Source of the DNA: Clostridioides difficile
GTDB taxonomy: Bacteria; Bacillota; Clostridia; Peptostreptococcales; Peptostreptococcaceae
Direction: 5' to 3'
NCBI GenBank assembly: GCA_024919175.1
Contig: CP103804.1
Span: forward strand, 4,133,448-4,197,447
DNA: 64,000 nucleotides
Made by a program: the position numbers and the translations under genes. This document shows, piece after piece, positions 19,761-28,672 of this stretch (positions within the stretch are counted from its first letter, which is position 1; each line of letters opens with the position of its first letter). The notes under the pieces are model-generated. The model saw only the letters and a program-made list of their open reading frames with translations, was not told the origin of the DNA and did no database searches.

Positions 19761-20500
19761 TATATAAAGGCCTCCCTTTTAAAGAATTTAACTGTAAGTA
19801 CTGTCATTAAAATACTTATAATTACAAATATAGATGATATATTAAAAAGGGGTTGTAAATTGTTATCATAAATACAAGTAACTATACTCCTATTAACCCA
19901 AGTTAATGGTGATATATTAATTGCTAATGAAACAACTGGGTTTAATGAGCTAACTGGAAAAAATACGCCTCCTAAGAAACCAAAAACCACTATTGGTATA
20001 TTAATGATATTACGTAGTATGTCTAAGTTTTTGCATGCAAGACCTAAAAATAAACCTATAGCTGATACTACAGTTGATTCACACACTAAAAGAAAAATAA
20101 TAGCTAAAAAATTTCCACCAAAATTTATCTGAAAAATGCCTTTTATTATCATTAAAGTTATTATATTACACAGTGAAAGTATAATTGTGCAAGAAAAAAG
20201 TTTTGAAAGTACTAGCGCTGTTATGGAAATAGGAGAAATCATATAACGATATGATGTACTAGAAATTTTCTCATCCTGTGCTGCATATGAAACACTAATG
20301 ATTCCCATAAGAACACAAAATGGTACTGTGACAATAGTATAATAGTTATATGATGTAAATTCTGTTCCATAAGACTTTGATGTTAAATATCCTAATAACA
20401 TTATGATTATTAATGGAAAAACAATATTATAAAATAAAATAAAAAAATCTTTAATTCTTCGCTTGACTCCCAATCTAAATAATGGCAAAAAATATCTCAT
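19760..20500 (-). CDS. ABC-2 type permease
   Basis: This 246-residue membrane protein has six predicted segments and no large external loop. The NISPLTWVNR and VFFPVSSLNP segments are typical of ABC-2 exporters. It starts 3 bases after the ATPase stop and overlaps the next permease by one base, so the three genes are tightly coupled. It is probably the second half of the exporter channel. Confidence 0.88.
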   Translation of the reverse strand: MRYFLPLFRLGVKRRIKDFFILFYNIVFPLIIIMLLGYLTSKSYGTEFTSYNYYTIVTVPFCVLMGIISVSYAAQDEKISSTSYRYMISPISITALVLSKLFSCTIILSLCNIITLMIIKGIFQINFGGNFLAIIFLLVCESTVVSAIGLFLGLACKNLDILRNIINIPIVVFGFLGGVFFPVSSLNPVVSLAINISPLTWVNRSIVTCIYDNNLQPLFNISSIFVIISILMTVLTVKFFKREAFI

Positions 20501-20503
20501 ATC

Positions 20504-21262
20504 TTATTCCTCCAAATCTCTTAAACTTGTGCCTGTAAGATATAAAAAAATATCCTCCAGTGTCTTACAACCAAGCTTTAAATACTTATCTTTATATAAG
20601 TTCTTATCTAAATCTTCTAAAATCACGCCTTTATCAATTAAAACAATCCTATTACATAAAGCTTCTATTTCCTCCATATAGTGGCTAGTATAAATAACTG
20701 TTGTACCATTTTTATTAATCATTTTGATTGCTTCCATAATTTTATTTCTTGATTGAGGGTCAATTCCAACTGTTGGCTCATCCATAATGAGAAGTTCCGG
20801 GCTATGTGCGATTGCACAAGCTATATTTAGTCTACGTTTCATTCCTCCAGAAAATTTTGATGGAAGTTCTTTATGTCTACCCCAAAGTCCAACAAACTCT
20901 AAGGCCTCTTTAGTTCGGGATTTAAGTTCATTTCCTCTAAAACCATACAATGAACAAAAGAATTTAACATTATCATATGCACTTAAGTCTTCATATATTG
21001 CCAGCTCTTGTGGCACAACACCAAGAACACTTTTAAAAACATTTTGCTGATTTTTGATACTTTTACCTTTATAATATATATCTCCGCTATCTGGAGATAC
21101 AATTGTAGTAAACATATTAATAGATGTGCTTTTTCCTGCTCCATTTGGTCCAATAAAACCTAAAATATCCCCTTCTAGTATTTTAAAGCTCTCTCCTGAT
21201 ACAACTTCCTTATTGTTATATCTTTTAGACAATTTTTCAATCTCTAATAGTATATTTTCCAT
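20504..21262 (-). CDS. ABC-2 exporter ATPase
   Basis: This 252-residue ATPase is of the DrrA/CcmA type, with Walker A (GPNGAGKST), signature (FSGGMKRRLNIACA), Walker B (LLIMDEPTVGID) and switch His (YTSHYMEE). The start follows a strong AGGAGG. It is the first gene of the exporter operon. A palindrome CAACGTTG in its leader is shared with the padR promoter, so the operon is probably PadR-controlled. Confidence 0.93.
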   Translation of the reverse strand: MENILLEIEKLSKRYNNKEVVSGESFKILEGDILGFIGPNGAGKSTSINMFTTIVSPDSGDIYYKGKSIKNQQNVFKSVLGVVPQELAIYEDLSAYDNVKFFCSLYGFRGNELKSRTKEALEFVGLWGRHKELPSKFSGGMKRRLNIACAIAHSPELLIMDEPTVGIDPQSRNKIMEAIKMINKNGTTVIYTSHYMEEIEALCNRIVLIDKGVILEDLDKNLYKDKYLKLGCKTLEDIFLYLTGTSLRDLEE

Positions 21263-21302
21263 TTATAAAAACCTCCTAATATTTTAACCAATATTACATA
21301 TC

Positions 21303-21310
21303 CAACGTTG
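21303..21310. promoter_or_regulatory. PadR-type operator before the ABC-2 operon
   Basis: CAACGTTG, within CCAACGTTGTATATA, lies about 40 bases upstream of the ATPase start. The same 15-base string occurs once more, in the padR promoter (22135-22149). The repeated palindrome before regulator and target suggests the operator; binding is inferred. Confidence 0.55.
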
Positions 21311-21328
21311 TATATATTATTTTTTTAA

Positions 21329-21351
21329 AACACGAGTCTTTAACTCGTGTT
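21329..21351 (-). terminator. padR terminator
   Basis: AACACGAGT (21329-21337) pairs with ACTCGTGTT (21343-21351) over a 5-base loop, 14 bases after the padR stop. On the minus strand it is followed by a T-run. Confidence 0.65.
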
Positions 21352-21364
21352 ATTATTAATAAAT

Positions 21365-22090
21365 TTATTTTTTATTTTGTAATTTTAGTATTATTTTATC
21401 TATATTTTCTATAGCTTTGTCTGGATTATTAATTATTTCATCTCTGAGTTTTTGAACCTCCAATAGTTCACTTGTTTCCTCAGTTGCAAATAAAAAATCG
21501 TCTTCTATATTTGAAAAATCTATAGATTTAATTATGTTCTGTGTTTCATAACCAACAGATATGTACTTATCAATATTATTGAGTATTTCCTCATGCCATA
21601 GTATTTGATAATTCAAATTATCTATTGTCATATCAAAAGCAATTCTTTCTGTTGGAAGACTTTTTTTATCAATTTTTTTAATCTCTTTCCAGTTTTCCCA
21701 ATACTTTTTCTGCTCTGTCAAATGCTTTATATGTTTTTCAAGATTTGTCTGTATAGTATCTCTTGGTAATACATCTAAAATATTATACAACAGAAATTTA
21801 TTTGAACCTACTGGAACTATAGGCATCTGTAGTTCTTTTTGTAGTTCTTCTTTTAACTCCACTTTACCACTCTGTGTAATCTCATAAATCTTACGAATTC
21901 TAGCACCAGTTTTTTCTTCTCTCAAAACTCGGACTGACCCATCTTTTTCTAGCTTTGTCAGTGCATAGTAGATTGAGCCTGATTGTATTTTTGTCCATCT
22001 GTCTGCTCCAGAAACCTGTAAAAATTTTTGAATTTCATATCCATGTGTTGGCTTAATATTTAAATAATATAAAATTAAAGTACGTATCAG
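21365..22090 (-). CDS. PadR-family regulator, apparent CTG start
   Basis: This protein of about 241 residues has an N-terminal PadR winged helix and a C-terminal dimerisation part. ATG/GTG/TTG rules give only a truncated product beginning inside the wing (21925). The same frame is open 55 codons further upstream and encodes the missing domain: LILYYLNIKPTHGYEIQ, then IQSGSIYYALTKLEKDG. It is closed by TGA three codons before a CTG at 22088-22090. AAGGTGGTGA lies at proper distance from that CTG, so initiation at CTG (or at ATT two codons earlier) is the simplest reading. Adjacent operon and shared operator point to control of the ABC-2 exporter. Confidence 0.75.
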   Translation of the reverse strand: MIRTLILYYLNIKPTHGYEIQKFLQVSGADRWTKIQSGSIYYALTKLEKDGSVRVLREEKTGARIRKIYEITQSGKVELKEELQKELQMPIVPVGSNKFLLYNILDVLPRDTIQTNLEKHIKHLTEQKKYWENWKEIKKIDKKSLPTERIAFDMTIDNLNYQILWHEEILNNIDKYISVGYETQNIIKSIDFSNIEDDFLFATEETSELLEVQKLRDEIINNPDKAIENIDKIILKLQNKK

Positions 22091-22125
22091 AGAAATTCAC
22101 CACCTTATACTCTATCTTGGATATT

Positions 22126-22154
22126 ATATTATCACCAACGTTGTATATAGTCAA
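22126..22154 (-). promoter_or_regulatory. padR promoter with operator in the spacer
   Basis: TTGACT (22149-22154), a 17-base spacer and TAATAT (22126-22131). The palindrome CAACGTTG (22136-22143) sits in the middle of the spacer, where a bound repressor would block polymerase. Confidence 0.7.
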
Positions 22155-22194
22155 TAGTTATTATTTAAATGAACACACCCTTTAATTACTATTT

Positions 22195-22803
22195 TTATTC
22201 TTTAGCACATGGACTTCCATGAGACATACATATCCAATTGTATTTTAAGTTTTCTAAATCATTTACAGATTTCATCATTTTTTCAGAATCCCAGTTCCAC
22301 AGATTAGGATATGGAATTATATTTCCTTTCTTATTTTTGACTAAGTCCCCTGCAAACAATACATCTTCAAAAAGCATACACACATGTCCTGGTGTATGTC
22401 CTGGCGTGTGAATAATTTTTATATTTCCAACTTGCATGTCGTCTCTATAGGGCTCTACATCTTTAATAATCCTTTTTGAGATTGTCTTTCCAATAAATTT
22501 TTTGAATCCAGGTCTCTCCTTCTCTCCTATAATAAAAGGTATATCTTCCATATGAGCCCACACTTTTGCTCCTGTGTGTTCTTTTAATAACTTAATATTA
22601 GACATATGGTCAACATCATGATGAGTTAGTAAAATATGCTTAATATCAGTTAGTTGAATCCCAAGTATTTCTAATTCTTTAATTATACCTTTCCCCATAA
22701 AAGGAAGTCCTGTGTCTATCAGTGTAATTTCTTTATCGAATACAATAAAACAATTTGCACCACGAGTACTATCTAACATCAGTACATTTTCTTTTATTTT
22801 CAT
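22195..22803 (-). CDS. Metallo-beta-lactamase-fold hydrolase
   Basis: This 202-residue enzyme has the fold's motifs in order: LLTHHDVDH (metal site, with Asp where the second His of HxHxDH usually lies), HTPGHTPGH, FAGDLV and SHGSP. This is the GloB/YcbL-like group of thioesterases and lactonases, not a true beta-lactamase. The altered metal ligand is found in some subfamilies. The start follows GGGGGA. It is divergent from a TetR gene with a clear dyad between them. The substrate cannot be inferred. Confidence 0.85.
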   Translation of the reverse strand: MKIKENVLMLDSTRGANCFIVFDKEITLIDTGLPFMGKGIIKELEILGIQLTDIKHILLTHHDVDHMSNIKLLKEHTGAKVWAHMEDIPFIIGEKERPGFKKFIGKTISKRIIKDVEPYRDDMQVGNIKIIHTPGHTPGHVCMLFEDVLFAGDLVKNKKGNIIPYPNLWNWDSEKMMKSVNDLENLKYNWICMSHGSPCAKE

Positions 22804-22917
22804 AAATAAATCCCCCTTATTTTATATTTTACCTATATAATTAATTAGTGAAGTTATAATAAATTATAGTGTTTTACATTAACTTTATTTTTAAAAAGTA
22901 CACTATCGTTATATAAG

Positions 22918-22932
22918 TATACCATCGGTATA
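22918..22932. promoter_or_regulatory. TetR-type dyad between divergent genes
   Basis: TATACC-ATC-GGTATA (22918-22932) is a perfect 6+3+6 dyad about 30 bases before the tetR start and about 115 bases from the hydrolase start. It is likely the operator of the TetR protein. Confidence 0.5.
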
Positions 22933-22962
22933 TTTTTTTATCAATAGAAAGGAGTATTTTAT

Positions 22963-23601
22963 ATGGCAGAATTATCAAGAAGAGATAAAGAAAAAATACA
23001 AAGAGAAAATGAAATTATCAATAAAGCTGAAAAATTATTTTGTCTCAATGGATTCGATAACACTTCTATGAATGAACTAGCAAAGGAAGCAGAATATACA
23101 AAACGTACTATATATAAGTATTTTTCATGCAAAGAAGATTTATTTTTTGCTGTTGTACTAAGGGGATATAAAAGACTTTGGAACAGTGTTGAAATAGAAA
23201 ATACAAAAGGTAAAACTGGATTTGAAAAATTAAAATTTTCATATTCTGCATTTCATAAGTTTTATTGTAAAGAACCTTCTTTACTAGCTTTAATGGGGAT
23301 GATTGGACTTGTACAATCTAAAAGCTCCGACTCAGAGATACCTTTTAAAGAAAAGTTTTTTTCTTTCAATAAGTTTATGTTTGAAGAAATCCAAGAACTA
23401 TTTGAAATGGGAAAAATTGATGGAAGTATTAGGTCAGATATTGAAATACCTACTCTTATGTATTCATCAATATTTACACTTACAGGATTTTTTAATTTAT
23501 TATCTGTAACAGGAAAATCATACCTCAACAATTTTAACATAGAAGAGAACAAATTTATTGAAACTACACTTGGCCTTTTGATAGATTCAATTAAATCTTA
23601 A
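22963..23601 (+). CDS. TetR-family regulator
   Basis: This 212-residue protein has an N-terminal helix-turn-helix (residues 12-58; LFCLNGFDNTSMNELAKEAE, then YTKRTIYKYFSCKEDLF) and a long C-terminal ligand domain. The start follows AAAGGAG. It is divergent from the metallo-hydrolase gene, which it probably controls. No terminator of high quality was seen after it. Confidence 0.92.
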   Translation: MAELSRRDKEKIQRENEIINKAEKLFCLNGFDNTSMNELAKEAEYTKRTIYKYFSCKEDLFFAVVLRGYKRLWNSVEIENTKGKTGFEKLKFSYSAFHKFYCKEPSLLALMGMIGLVQSKSSDSEIPFKEKFFSFNKFMFEEIQELFEMGKIDGSIRSDIEIPTLMYSSIFTLTGFFNLLSVTGKSYLNNFNIEENKFIETTLGLLIDSIKS

Positions 23602-23761
23602 TTTTAATTTATAAGTTTTTGGTAGCAATTTTACTTTATGTACAGAGTAATCTAAAATATAAAAGAGTAAATCTGTTGTGTAACACAGATTTCCATTGTG
23701 TATAATTTCGTGTATCTGTATAATATCTTTATAAATAGAAATTTACCTTGGAGGGCTGTAT

Positions 23762-23965
23762 ATGGACGAAAAAGATAAAAGAAATAGTTATGTTACTTTA
23801 TGTATGTTTATAGGTGCGGGAATTGGTATCGCTACTGGTTTTGCAATTGGTATCTCTCAAGGAAAGACTGGAATATCAATGTGCTACGGGTTAGTAATTG
23901 GAATGGCATCAGGAGCTGGTATCGGAACGATTATAGAAAAGAACAATAGTCAAGATAAGTATTAA
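23762..23965 (+). CDS. Small glycine-zipper membrane protein
   Basis: This 67-residue protein has two hydrophobic, glycine-rich segments (about residues 13-31 and 41-58) joined by a short basic loop. The spacing of glycines (GAGIGIATGFAIG; GMASGAGIG) suggests a tight membrane hairpin that may oligomerise. The start follows GGAGG. The two-component genes begin 53 bases later on the same strand, so it may be an accessory of that sensor or of the ABC exporter. Such small proteins are often annotated only as hypothetical. Confidence 0.7.
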   Translation: MDEKDKRNSYVTLCMFIGAGIGIATGFAIGISQGKTGISMCYGLVIGMASGAGIGTIIEKNNSQDKY

Positions 23966-24018
23966 AACAAATTCCAGTTTGATTACTGAATATTCAATGC
24001 TGAAAGGACTGAAAATAA

Positions 24019-24681
24019 ATGGCAAAAATACTTCTTTTAGAAGATGATGATACAATTGCATTTGGAATAAAGACTTCTCTAGAAAAGAAAAACCATGTGG
24101 TTTGTTGTTATAGTACAATTTCTGAAGCTAAGAAAAGATTTGATAAAGATATCGATTTAATCCTACTTGATTTAAATTTACCTGATGGAATTGGATATGA
24201 ATTTTGTAAATATGTTAAAAATATAAGAGATACTCCAGTGATATTTTTGACAGTGCGTGATGATGAAAAAGATATTGTACAAGGTCTTGATATGGGTGCA
24301 GATGATTATGTGATTAAACCATTCTTGCTTTCAGTACTTCAATCTAGAATTAATGCTGTACTTAGACGTACTCATTCTAACACTACTAGCACTCTTATAT
24401 GTGAAAATATAAGAGTGAATAAAGATGAAGTCAAAGTATATTTGGACAATATTGAAATCTCTTTGACAGCAGGAGAATACAAACTACTCCTAAGTCTAAT
24501 GGAAAACAAAAATAAAGCACTTACTCGTGCAAAACTATTAGAAATGCTCTGGGATATAGATGGCAACTTTGTAAATGATAATACTCTTACTGTTACAATA
24601 AAGCGACTTAGAGAAAAACTAAAAAATCCATCCTGTATAAAAACCTTGAGAGGTATAGGTTACAGAATGGAGGATAGCTAG
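24019..24681 (+). CDS. OmpR-family response regulator
   Basis: This 220-residue protein has a receiver domain (LLEDDD acidic cluster; phospho-Asp in ILLDLNLPDG near residue 52; FLTVRD; VIKPF) and a C-terminal winged helix (MLWDIDG; VTIKRLREK; TLRGIGYRM). The kinase start overlaps its stop by one base (TAGTG). The module is convergent with an FtsX-type ABC pair, the likely target. Confidence 0.93.
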   Translation: MAKILLLEDDDTIAFGIKTSLEKKNHVVCCYSTISEAKKRFDKDIDLILLDLNLPDGIGYEFCKYVKNIRDTPVIFLTVRDDEKDIVQGLDMGADDYVIKPFLLSVLQSRINAVLRRTHSNTTSTLICENIRVNKDEVKVYLDNIEISLTAGEYKLLLSLMENKNKALTRAKLLEMLWDIDGNFVNDNTLTVTIKRLREKLKNPSCIKTLRGIGYRMEDS

Positions 24682-25862
24682 TGAAAACTCAAAAAAATAT
24701 CAATAATACTGTTGTTTTTATAGTATTCTGCTTAGCTATCACTATTTTGTTAAGTATAGTTCTAACAACTGTAACTTCTTCTAAAGAATATAATATGATA
24801 TCTAAAACTATTGGTACATCATATCAACTTGACCCTAAGTCTACAGAAAACATTTTAAAATCATTAAAAAATTCAGATTCTCATGACTTTAATATAGGAA
24901 ATGAGATTTTATTAAAACATGGTTATACTAAAAATACATTTTGGTATAAAAACTTTTTTTATTTTATGATAGTATCCTTTATTATAGTGTCAACAATGGC
25001 TATAGTTATGTTTATAATTCTGTATAGAAAAAAAAGATATAACATGAGTAGAATCAATACACTTACTAACTATTTGGAAGAAGTTAATTTAGGGAAAGAG
25101 TCTGTACTTTTACGATGTGAAGATGCGTTTTCACATCTTGAAGACGAGATATATAAAACTGTGGGAGAACTTCGTTGCTCAAAAGAATTTGCTTTAAAAG
25201 AAAGACATACTCTCTCAGATAATCTTGCAGACATTGCACATCAACTTAAGACTCCAATTACTTCTATGTCTCTCATGGCTCAATTACTTGCAGAAAGTTG
25301 TCCAGAAGAAGAAATAGATTACCTTAACAGACTTACAAATCAAATATTGAGATTAGAAAGATTAGTTTCATCTTTGCTTACTTTATCAAAATTAGATGCA
25401 AGTACTTTAACATTTGAAAATAAACTTATAGATGTCTATTCTCTTCTTTCTTACGCGATTGAACCTATAGAAGGAATTTTAAAAGAACAAAATCAGACAT
25501 TTTTTATTGAAGATTCTTCCTTAGTAGAATTTGAGATTGATATAAACTGGACTTTGGAAGCTCTTTTAAATATTCTTAAAAACTGTAGTGAACATGTAGA
25601 AGATGGTGGACAAATTATTGCTTATTATAGTAAAAACCCTCTATACATTGAAATTACTATAGAAGATAATGGTAAAGGCTTTGCTCAAGAAGACCTGCCA
25701 TATATTTTTAATCGATTTTATCGTGGTAAAAATGCTAGTAAAGACAGCATTGGTATAGGTCTTGCTCTATCAAAGTCTATTATAGAAGGTCAAAATGGTA
25801 CTATACATGCAGAAAATTGTCATCATGGTGGTGCAAGATTCATAATTAAGTTCTACACATAA
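24681..25862 (+). CDS. Sensor histidine kinase
   Basis: This 393-residue kinase starts at GTG, coupled to the preceding regulator. It has two membrane segments (about residues 11-31 and 92-114) with a 60-residue outer loop, the phospho-acceptor His in IAHQLKTPI near residue 189, then N (LLNILKNCSEH), G1 (EDNGKGF), F (IFNRFYRG) and G2 (GIGLALSK) boxes. It is a close functional parallel of the pair at 0.7-2.5 kb but not a recent copy. Confidence 0.92.
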   Translation: MKTQKNINNTVVFIVFCLAITILLSIVLTTVTSSKEYNMISKTIGTSYQLDPKSTENILKSLKNSDSHDFNIGNEILLKHGYTKNTFWYKNFFYFMIVSFIIVSTMAIVMFIILYRKKRYNMSRINTLTNYLEEVNLGKESVLLRCEDAFSHLEDEIYKTVGELRCSKEFALKERHTLSDNLADIAHQLKTPITSMSLMAQLLAESCPEEEIDYLNRLTNQILRLERLVSSLLTLSKLDASTLTFENKLIDVYSLLSYAIEPIEGILKEQNQTFFIEDSSLVEFEIDINWTLEALLNILKNCSEHVEDGGQIIAYYSKNPLYIEITIEDNGKGFAQEDLPYIFNRFYRGKNASKDSIGIGLALSKSIIEGQNGTIHAENCHHGGARFIIKFYT

Positions 25863-25865
25863 AAG

Positions 25866-25897
25866 ACTGGATTATAGGGAAACACCTATAATCCAGT
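25866..25897. terminator. Hairpin between kinase gene and ABC operon
   Basis: ACTGGATTATAGG (25866-25878) pairs perfectly with CCTATAATCCAGT (25885-25897) over a 6-base loop, 3 bases after the kinase stop. It probably terminates both convergent units. Confidence 0.75.
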
Positions 25898-25929
25898 TAT
25901 ATTATAGACTATTTAGCTATCATCTACAC

Positions 25930-25964
25930 ACTATCTATCACTTACATACTATCTATCATTTACA
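25930..25964. repeat. Short tandem repeat
   Basis: A 17-base unit ACTATCTATCAYTTACA occurs twice with an 18-base period (25930-25946 and 25948-25964), with a partial copy just before. It is gene-free and of no evident function. Confidence 0.6.
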
Positions 25965-26011
25965 CAAAATTCTTCAAAATTTCTTTTAAAAAATATTCAA
26001 ATAAATCTTGT

Positions 26012-28672
26012 CTATATTGTCTCATTTTTTATAGATTCTACTATGTTTTCACTCTTTAATTGTCTACATCCCATAGTATACGATGCTATTACTACCATAA
26101 GTATCAATATGGTAAAGCTTGTCACTATAGATATTGGTGCAAACAATAAATATTCCATAAAGCTTATTTCATTTATCTGAATGAAAGCATATAATACAGC
26201 TATTTGCACAGGAATACTGAGTAATAATGGTGTAAGACCAAAAAATAATCCTTCTAGGATAAGCATCTTTTTCATACCCTTTGGAGACAATCCTGCAGAA
26301 CGTAGCATAGCAAACTCTTGTCGTCTACTTCTAAGATTTCCTGAAACAGTCGCCCATACATTTGATAAACCAATTGCAGCTAATAATGCTGTAACAAATC
26401 CTACTATTAAATTCATAGTCATTTGTCCACTATCACTTAATTCTTCATTTTCTACAACATCATTAATGCTGTAGTCACCTGAACCATAATATTTATTACA
26501 AATAGATTCAAACTCTTTTCTTACTTTAGAAATATTATCATGATTATCTATTTTAAATAGCCCTGTTGTCCTGTTTGATTTTAATCTACGATTTTCATGA
26601 TAATTTTTAGATATTTCTTGGACTGTAGACATCGGTACCACTTGAATTAAGGTGTATCTACCAAGACTTTCTGCTATTTGTGGAAGTGTATCTGTAATAG
26701 CTCCTACTTTCATATTAAAAGTATAGTTTCCCTCATCTTCATCATAGACCTTTTCATTTAATGTAATGTTATCTCCTACTGAAAGGTTTAAATAATCTAT
26801 ATATATTTTATCTCTACGTGTACTACGATTAATGTCTTCCTCACGATTATATACAATTGAAATTGGATTTTTTGTATCATAATATGGTTTTGGGTCTATA
26901 GAAAGTTGTTTGCAATATTTTGCAAAACTCTTATCATCAAGTCCAATCATAGTTGAAATGATACGAAACTTACCATCACGTTCTATAGGAGAATATTTTT
27001 TAGCTGAGACTATATTTTTAAATCCTCCACTCTTTGCAAGCTCTTTTGAAGCATCTTTTTCAGTTAACCAAGTGGCTGCAGACATTTTTAGATAATATAA
27101 TGAACTATCTACACCTTGTGTATTGTTTAATTGCTCTAAAAACTGTTTTTCTATAGGTTCACTATTTTCTAGATGCAATGATATATCCCTTTGACTAGCA
27201 TAAATATCACTACCATAAACACTCTCTGCACCTTTTTGACATGCAATTATATTTAAAAAGCTTGTCAACAATAAAAAAGAAAGTGTTAAAGATATTGTTG
27301 CAGTACGATAAGATTTTTTACGAGCACGAAGCGCATTTACTGCAAGTTCTCCTTCTATTCCAAATAACCTTGTTAATGAGTATCTATGCGAACTTTTAAT
27401 TTTAACACTATCACCTTGTCTGATTGCTTCTATAGGTGTTATTTTTGATACTCTACGTGCTGGTATAAGTGCGGAAATCCATACTGTTACTATTGTAAGT
27501 AAAATAGCTGGTAAGAAAGCAGGAATCCCATAAGTAAAGATTACCTGTTGATTATCAATGGCAGTATTGACTGAATTAATATAACTTACAAGACCATTAC
27601 ACAATGCCCATCCTAAAAATAAACCTATTGGCAAAGGAATGATTGTCAATAAAAAACCTTCAAATACTACAGACCTTTTAATCTGCTTTGGTGATGCTCC
27701 AATACTAGCTAGTATACCCAATTGAGTAAGTCTAGCATTTGCTGACAGTGCAAAAGCATTATAAATCACCATTACAAATACAGCTACTGTAAAGATTGCT
27801 ATTGTTAAATACATAATAGGTGTTGAAAATTTTTCTATACTGTTCATAGATGCTTTCTGCTCTGGAGAAAAAACTAACATCTTTAAAAGATAATTACTAT
27901 TATACTTAAGATTGTATTTTCCATATTCGTTCATTTTCCATCCTAATGATTTAGCAAGCTTTGGAAGTTCTTTATATGTATCTCTAATATTTTTAAACCT
28001 TAAATATACAGTAATATTATCACTAGGATTTATACTTGCTCTATCAAGATAACCAAGAGCTGTATATGCAGGTACGACTGATGAAGTAGTAACATCTATT
28101 TTCCCTACTATTGTCAATGTAGTCTCTGAAATCTTTTTAAAATTTTCATCTTTCGATTTTGGAGCTACAGGTTCAAGAGAGTTTCCATTTAGGATTCTAT
28201 CCCCTATTGGGATAGTAATTTTGTCACCAATCTTTACATTTGGATTATTCTCAAAGTATTGTTTTGATAGTGCAATTTCATTAGCATTATTTGGTCGACG
28301 CCCCTCTAGTATAGTATCCTTTTCTGGCATAGAATTCCAATATTCTGATGTAGCATTTCTATAAATTATATAATCCCTTTTATCATCATCAATTTTACCT
28401 ACATACCACTGACCTTTAATCATCACATTATCAACTGAAGAGAAATTTTCAATTAATGAGAGGTCACTTCCGTAAGTTTCATCAAATAATTCTCCATGCC
28501 AATTACCATCTTTCTCAATTGAAAGCCTTATAAAATCACTCCACATTGTATATAACAGTCCACATAAAGAAGACATCATAGTTGTAGTAAGTAATATAGC
28601 TAACATTATAGCCATACTACTGCGCTTATTGCGACGTACAAAATCTAAGGTGTATTCTTGAAGAATATTCAT
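26012..28672 (-). CDS. FtsX/MacB-type ABC permease
   Basis: This 886-residue membrane protein has two FtsX modules: an N-terminal segment (about 17-40), a three-segment cluster (about 285-400), a further segment near 460-480 and a C-terminal cluster (about 755-880). Large outer domains follow the first segment of each half. Its start overlaps the ATPase stop by 4 bases. With the convergent kinase/regulator it resembles peptide-antibiotic sensing and resistance modules; the substrate is unknown. Confidence 0.9.
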   Translation of the reverse strand: MNILQEYTLDFVRRNKRSSMAIMLAILLTTTMMSSLCGLLYTMWSDFIRLSIEKDGNWHGELFDETYGSDLSLIENFSSVDNVMIKGQWYVGKIDDDKRDYIIYRNATSEYWNSMPEKDTILEGRRPNNANEIALSKQYFENNPNVKIGDKITIPIGDRILNGNSLEPVAPKSKDENFKKISETTLTIVGKIDVTTSSVVPAYTALGYLDRASINPSDNITVYLRFKNIRDTYKELPKLAKSLGWKMNEYGKYNLKYNSNYLLKMLVFSPEQKASMNSIEKFSTPIMYLTIAIFTVAVFVMVIYNAFALSANARLTQLGILASIGASPKQIKRSVVFEGFLLTIIPLPIGLFLGWALCNGLVSYINSVNTAIDNQQVIFTYGIPAFLPAILLTIVTVWISALIPARRVSKITPIEAIRQGDSVKIKSSHRYSLTRLFGIEGELAVNALRARKKSYRTATISLTLSFLLLTSFLNIIACQKGAESVYGSDIYASQRDISLHLENSEPIEKQFLEQLNNTQGVDSSLYYLKMSAATWLTEKDASKELAKSGGFKNIVSAKKYSPIERDGKFRIISTMIGLDDKSFAKYCKQLSIDPKPYYDTKNPISIVYNREEDINRSTRRDKIYIDYLNLSVGDNITLNEKVYDEDEGNYTFNMKVGAITDTLPQIAESLGRYTLIQVVPMSTVQEISKNYHENRRLKSNRTTGLFKIDNHDNISKVRKEFESICNKYYGSGDYSINDVVENEELSDSGQMTMNLIVGFVTALLAAIGLSNVWATVSGNLRSRRQEFAMLRSAGLSPKGMKKMLILEGLFFGLTPLLLSIPVQIAVLYAFIQINEISFMEYLLFAPISIVTSFTILILMVVIASYTMGCRQLKSENIVESIKNETI

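Noticed and set aside
22195..22803. Interpretation of the metallo-beta-lactamase-fold protein as an antibiotic resistance enzyme
   Set aside because: The motifs fit thioesterase/lactonase-type hydrolases; there is no signal peptide and the metal site differs from true class B enzymes.
25930..25964. Possible CRISPR-like array
   Set aside because: Only two copies of a 17-base unit with an 18-base period, so no spacers; simple tandem duplication.
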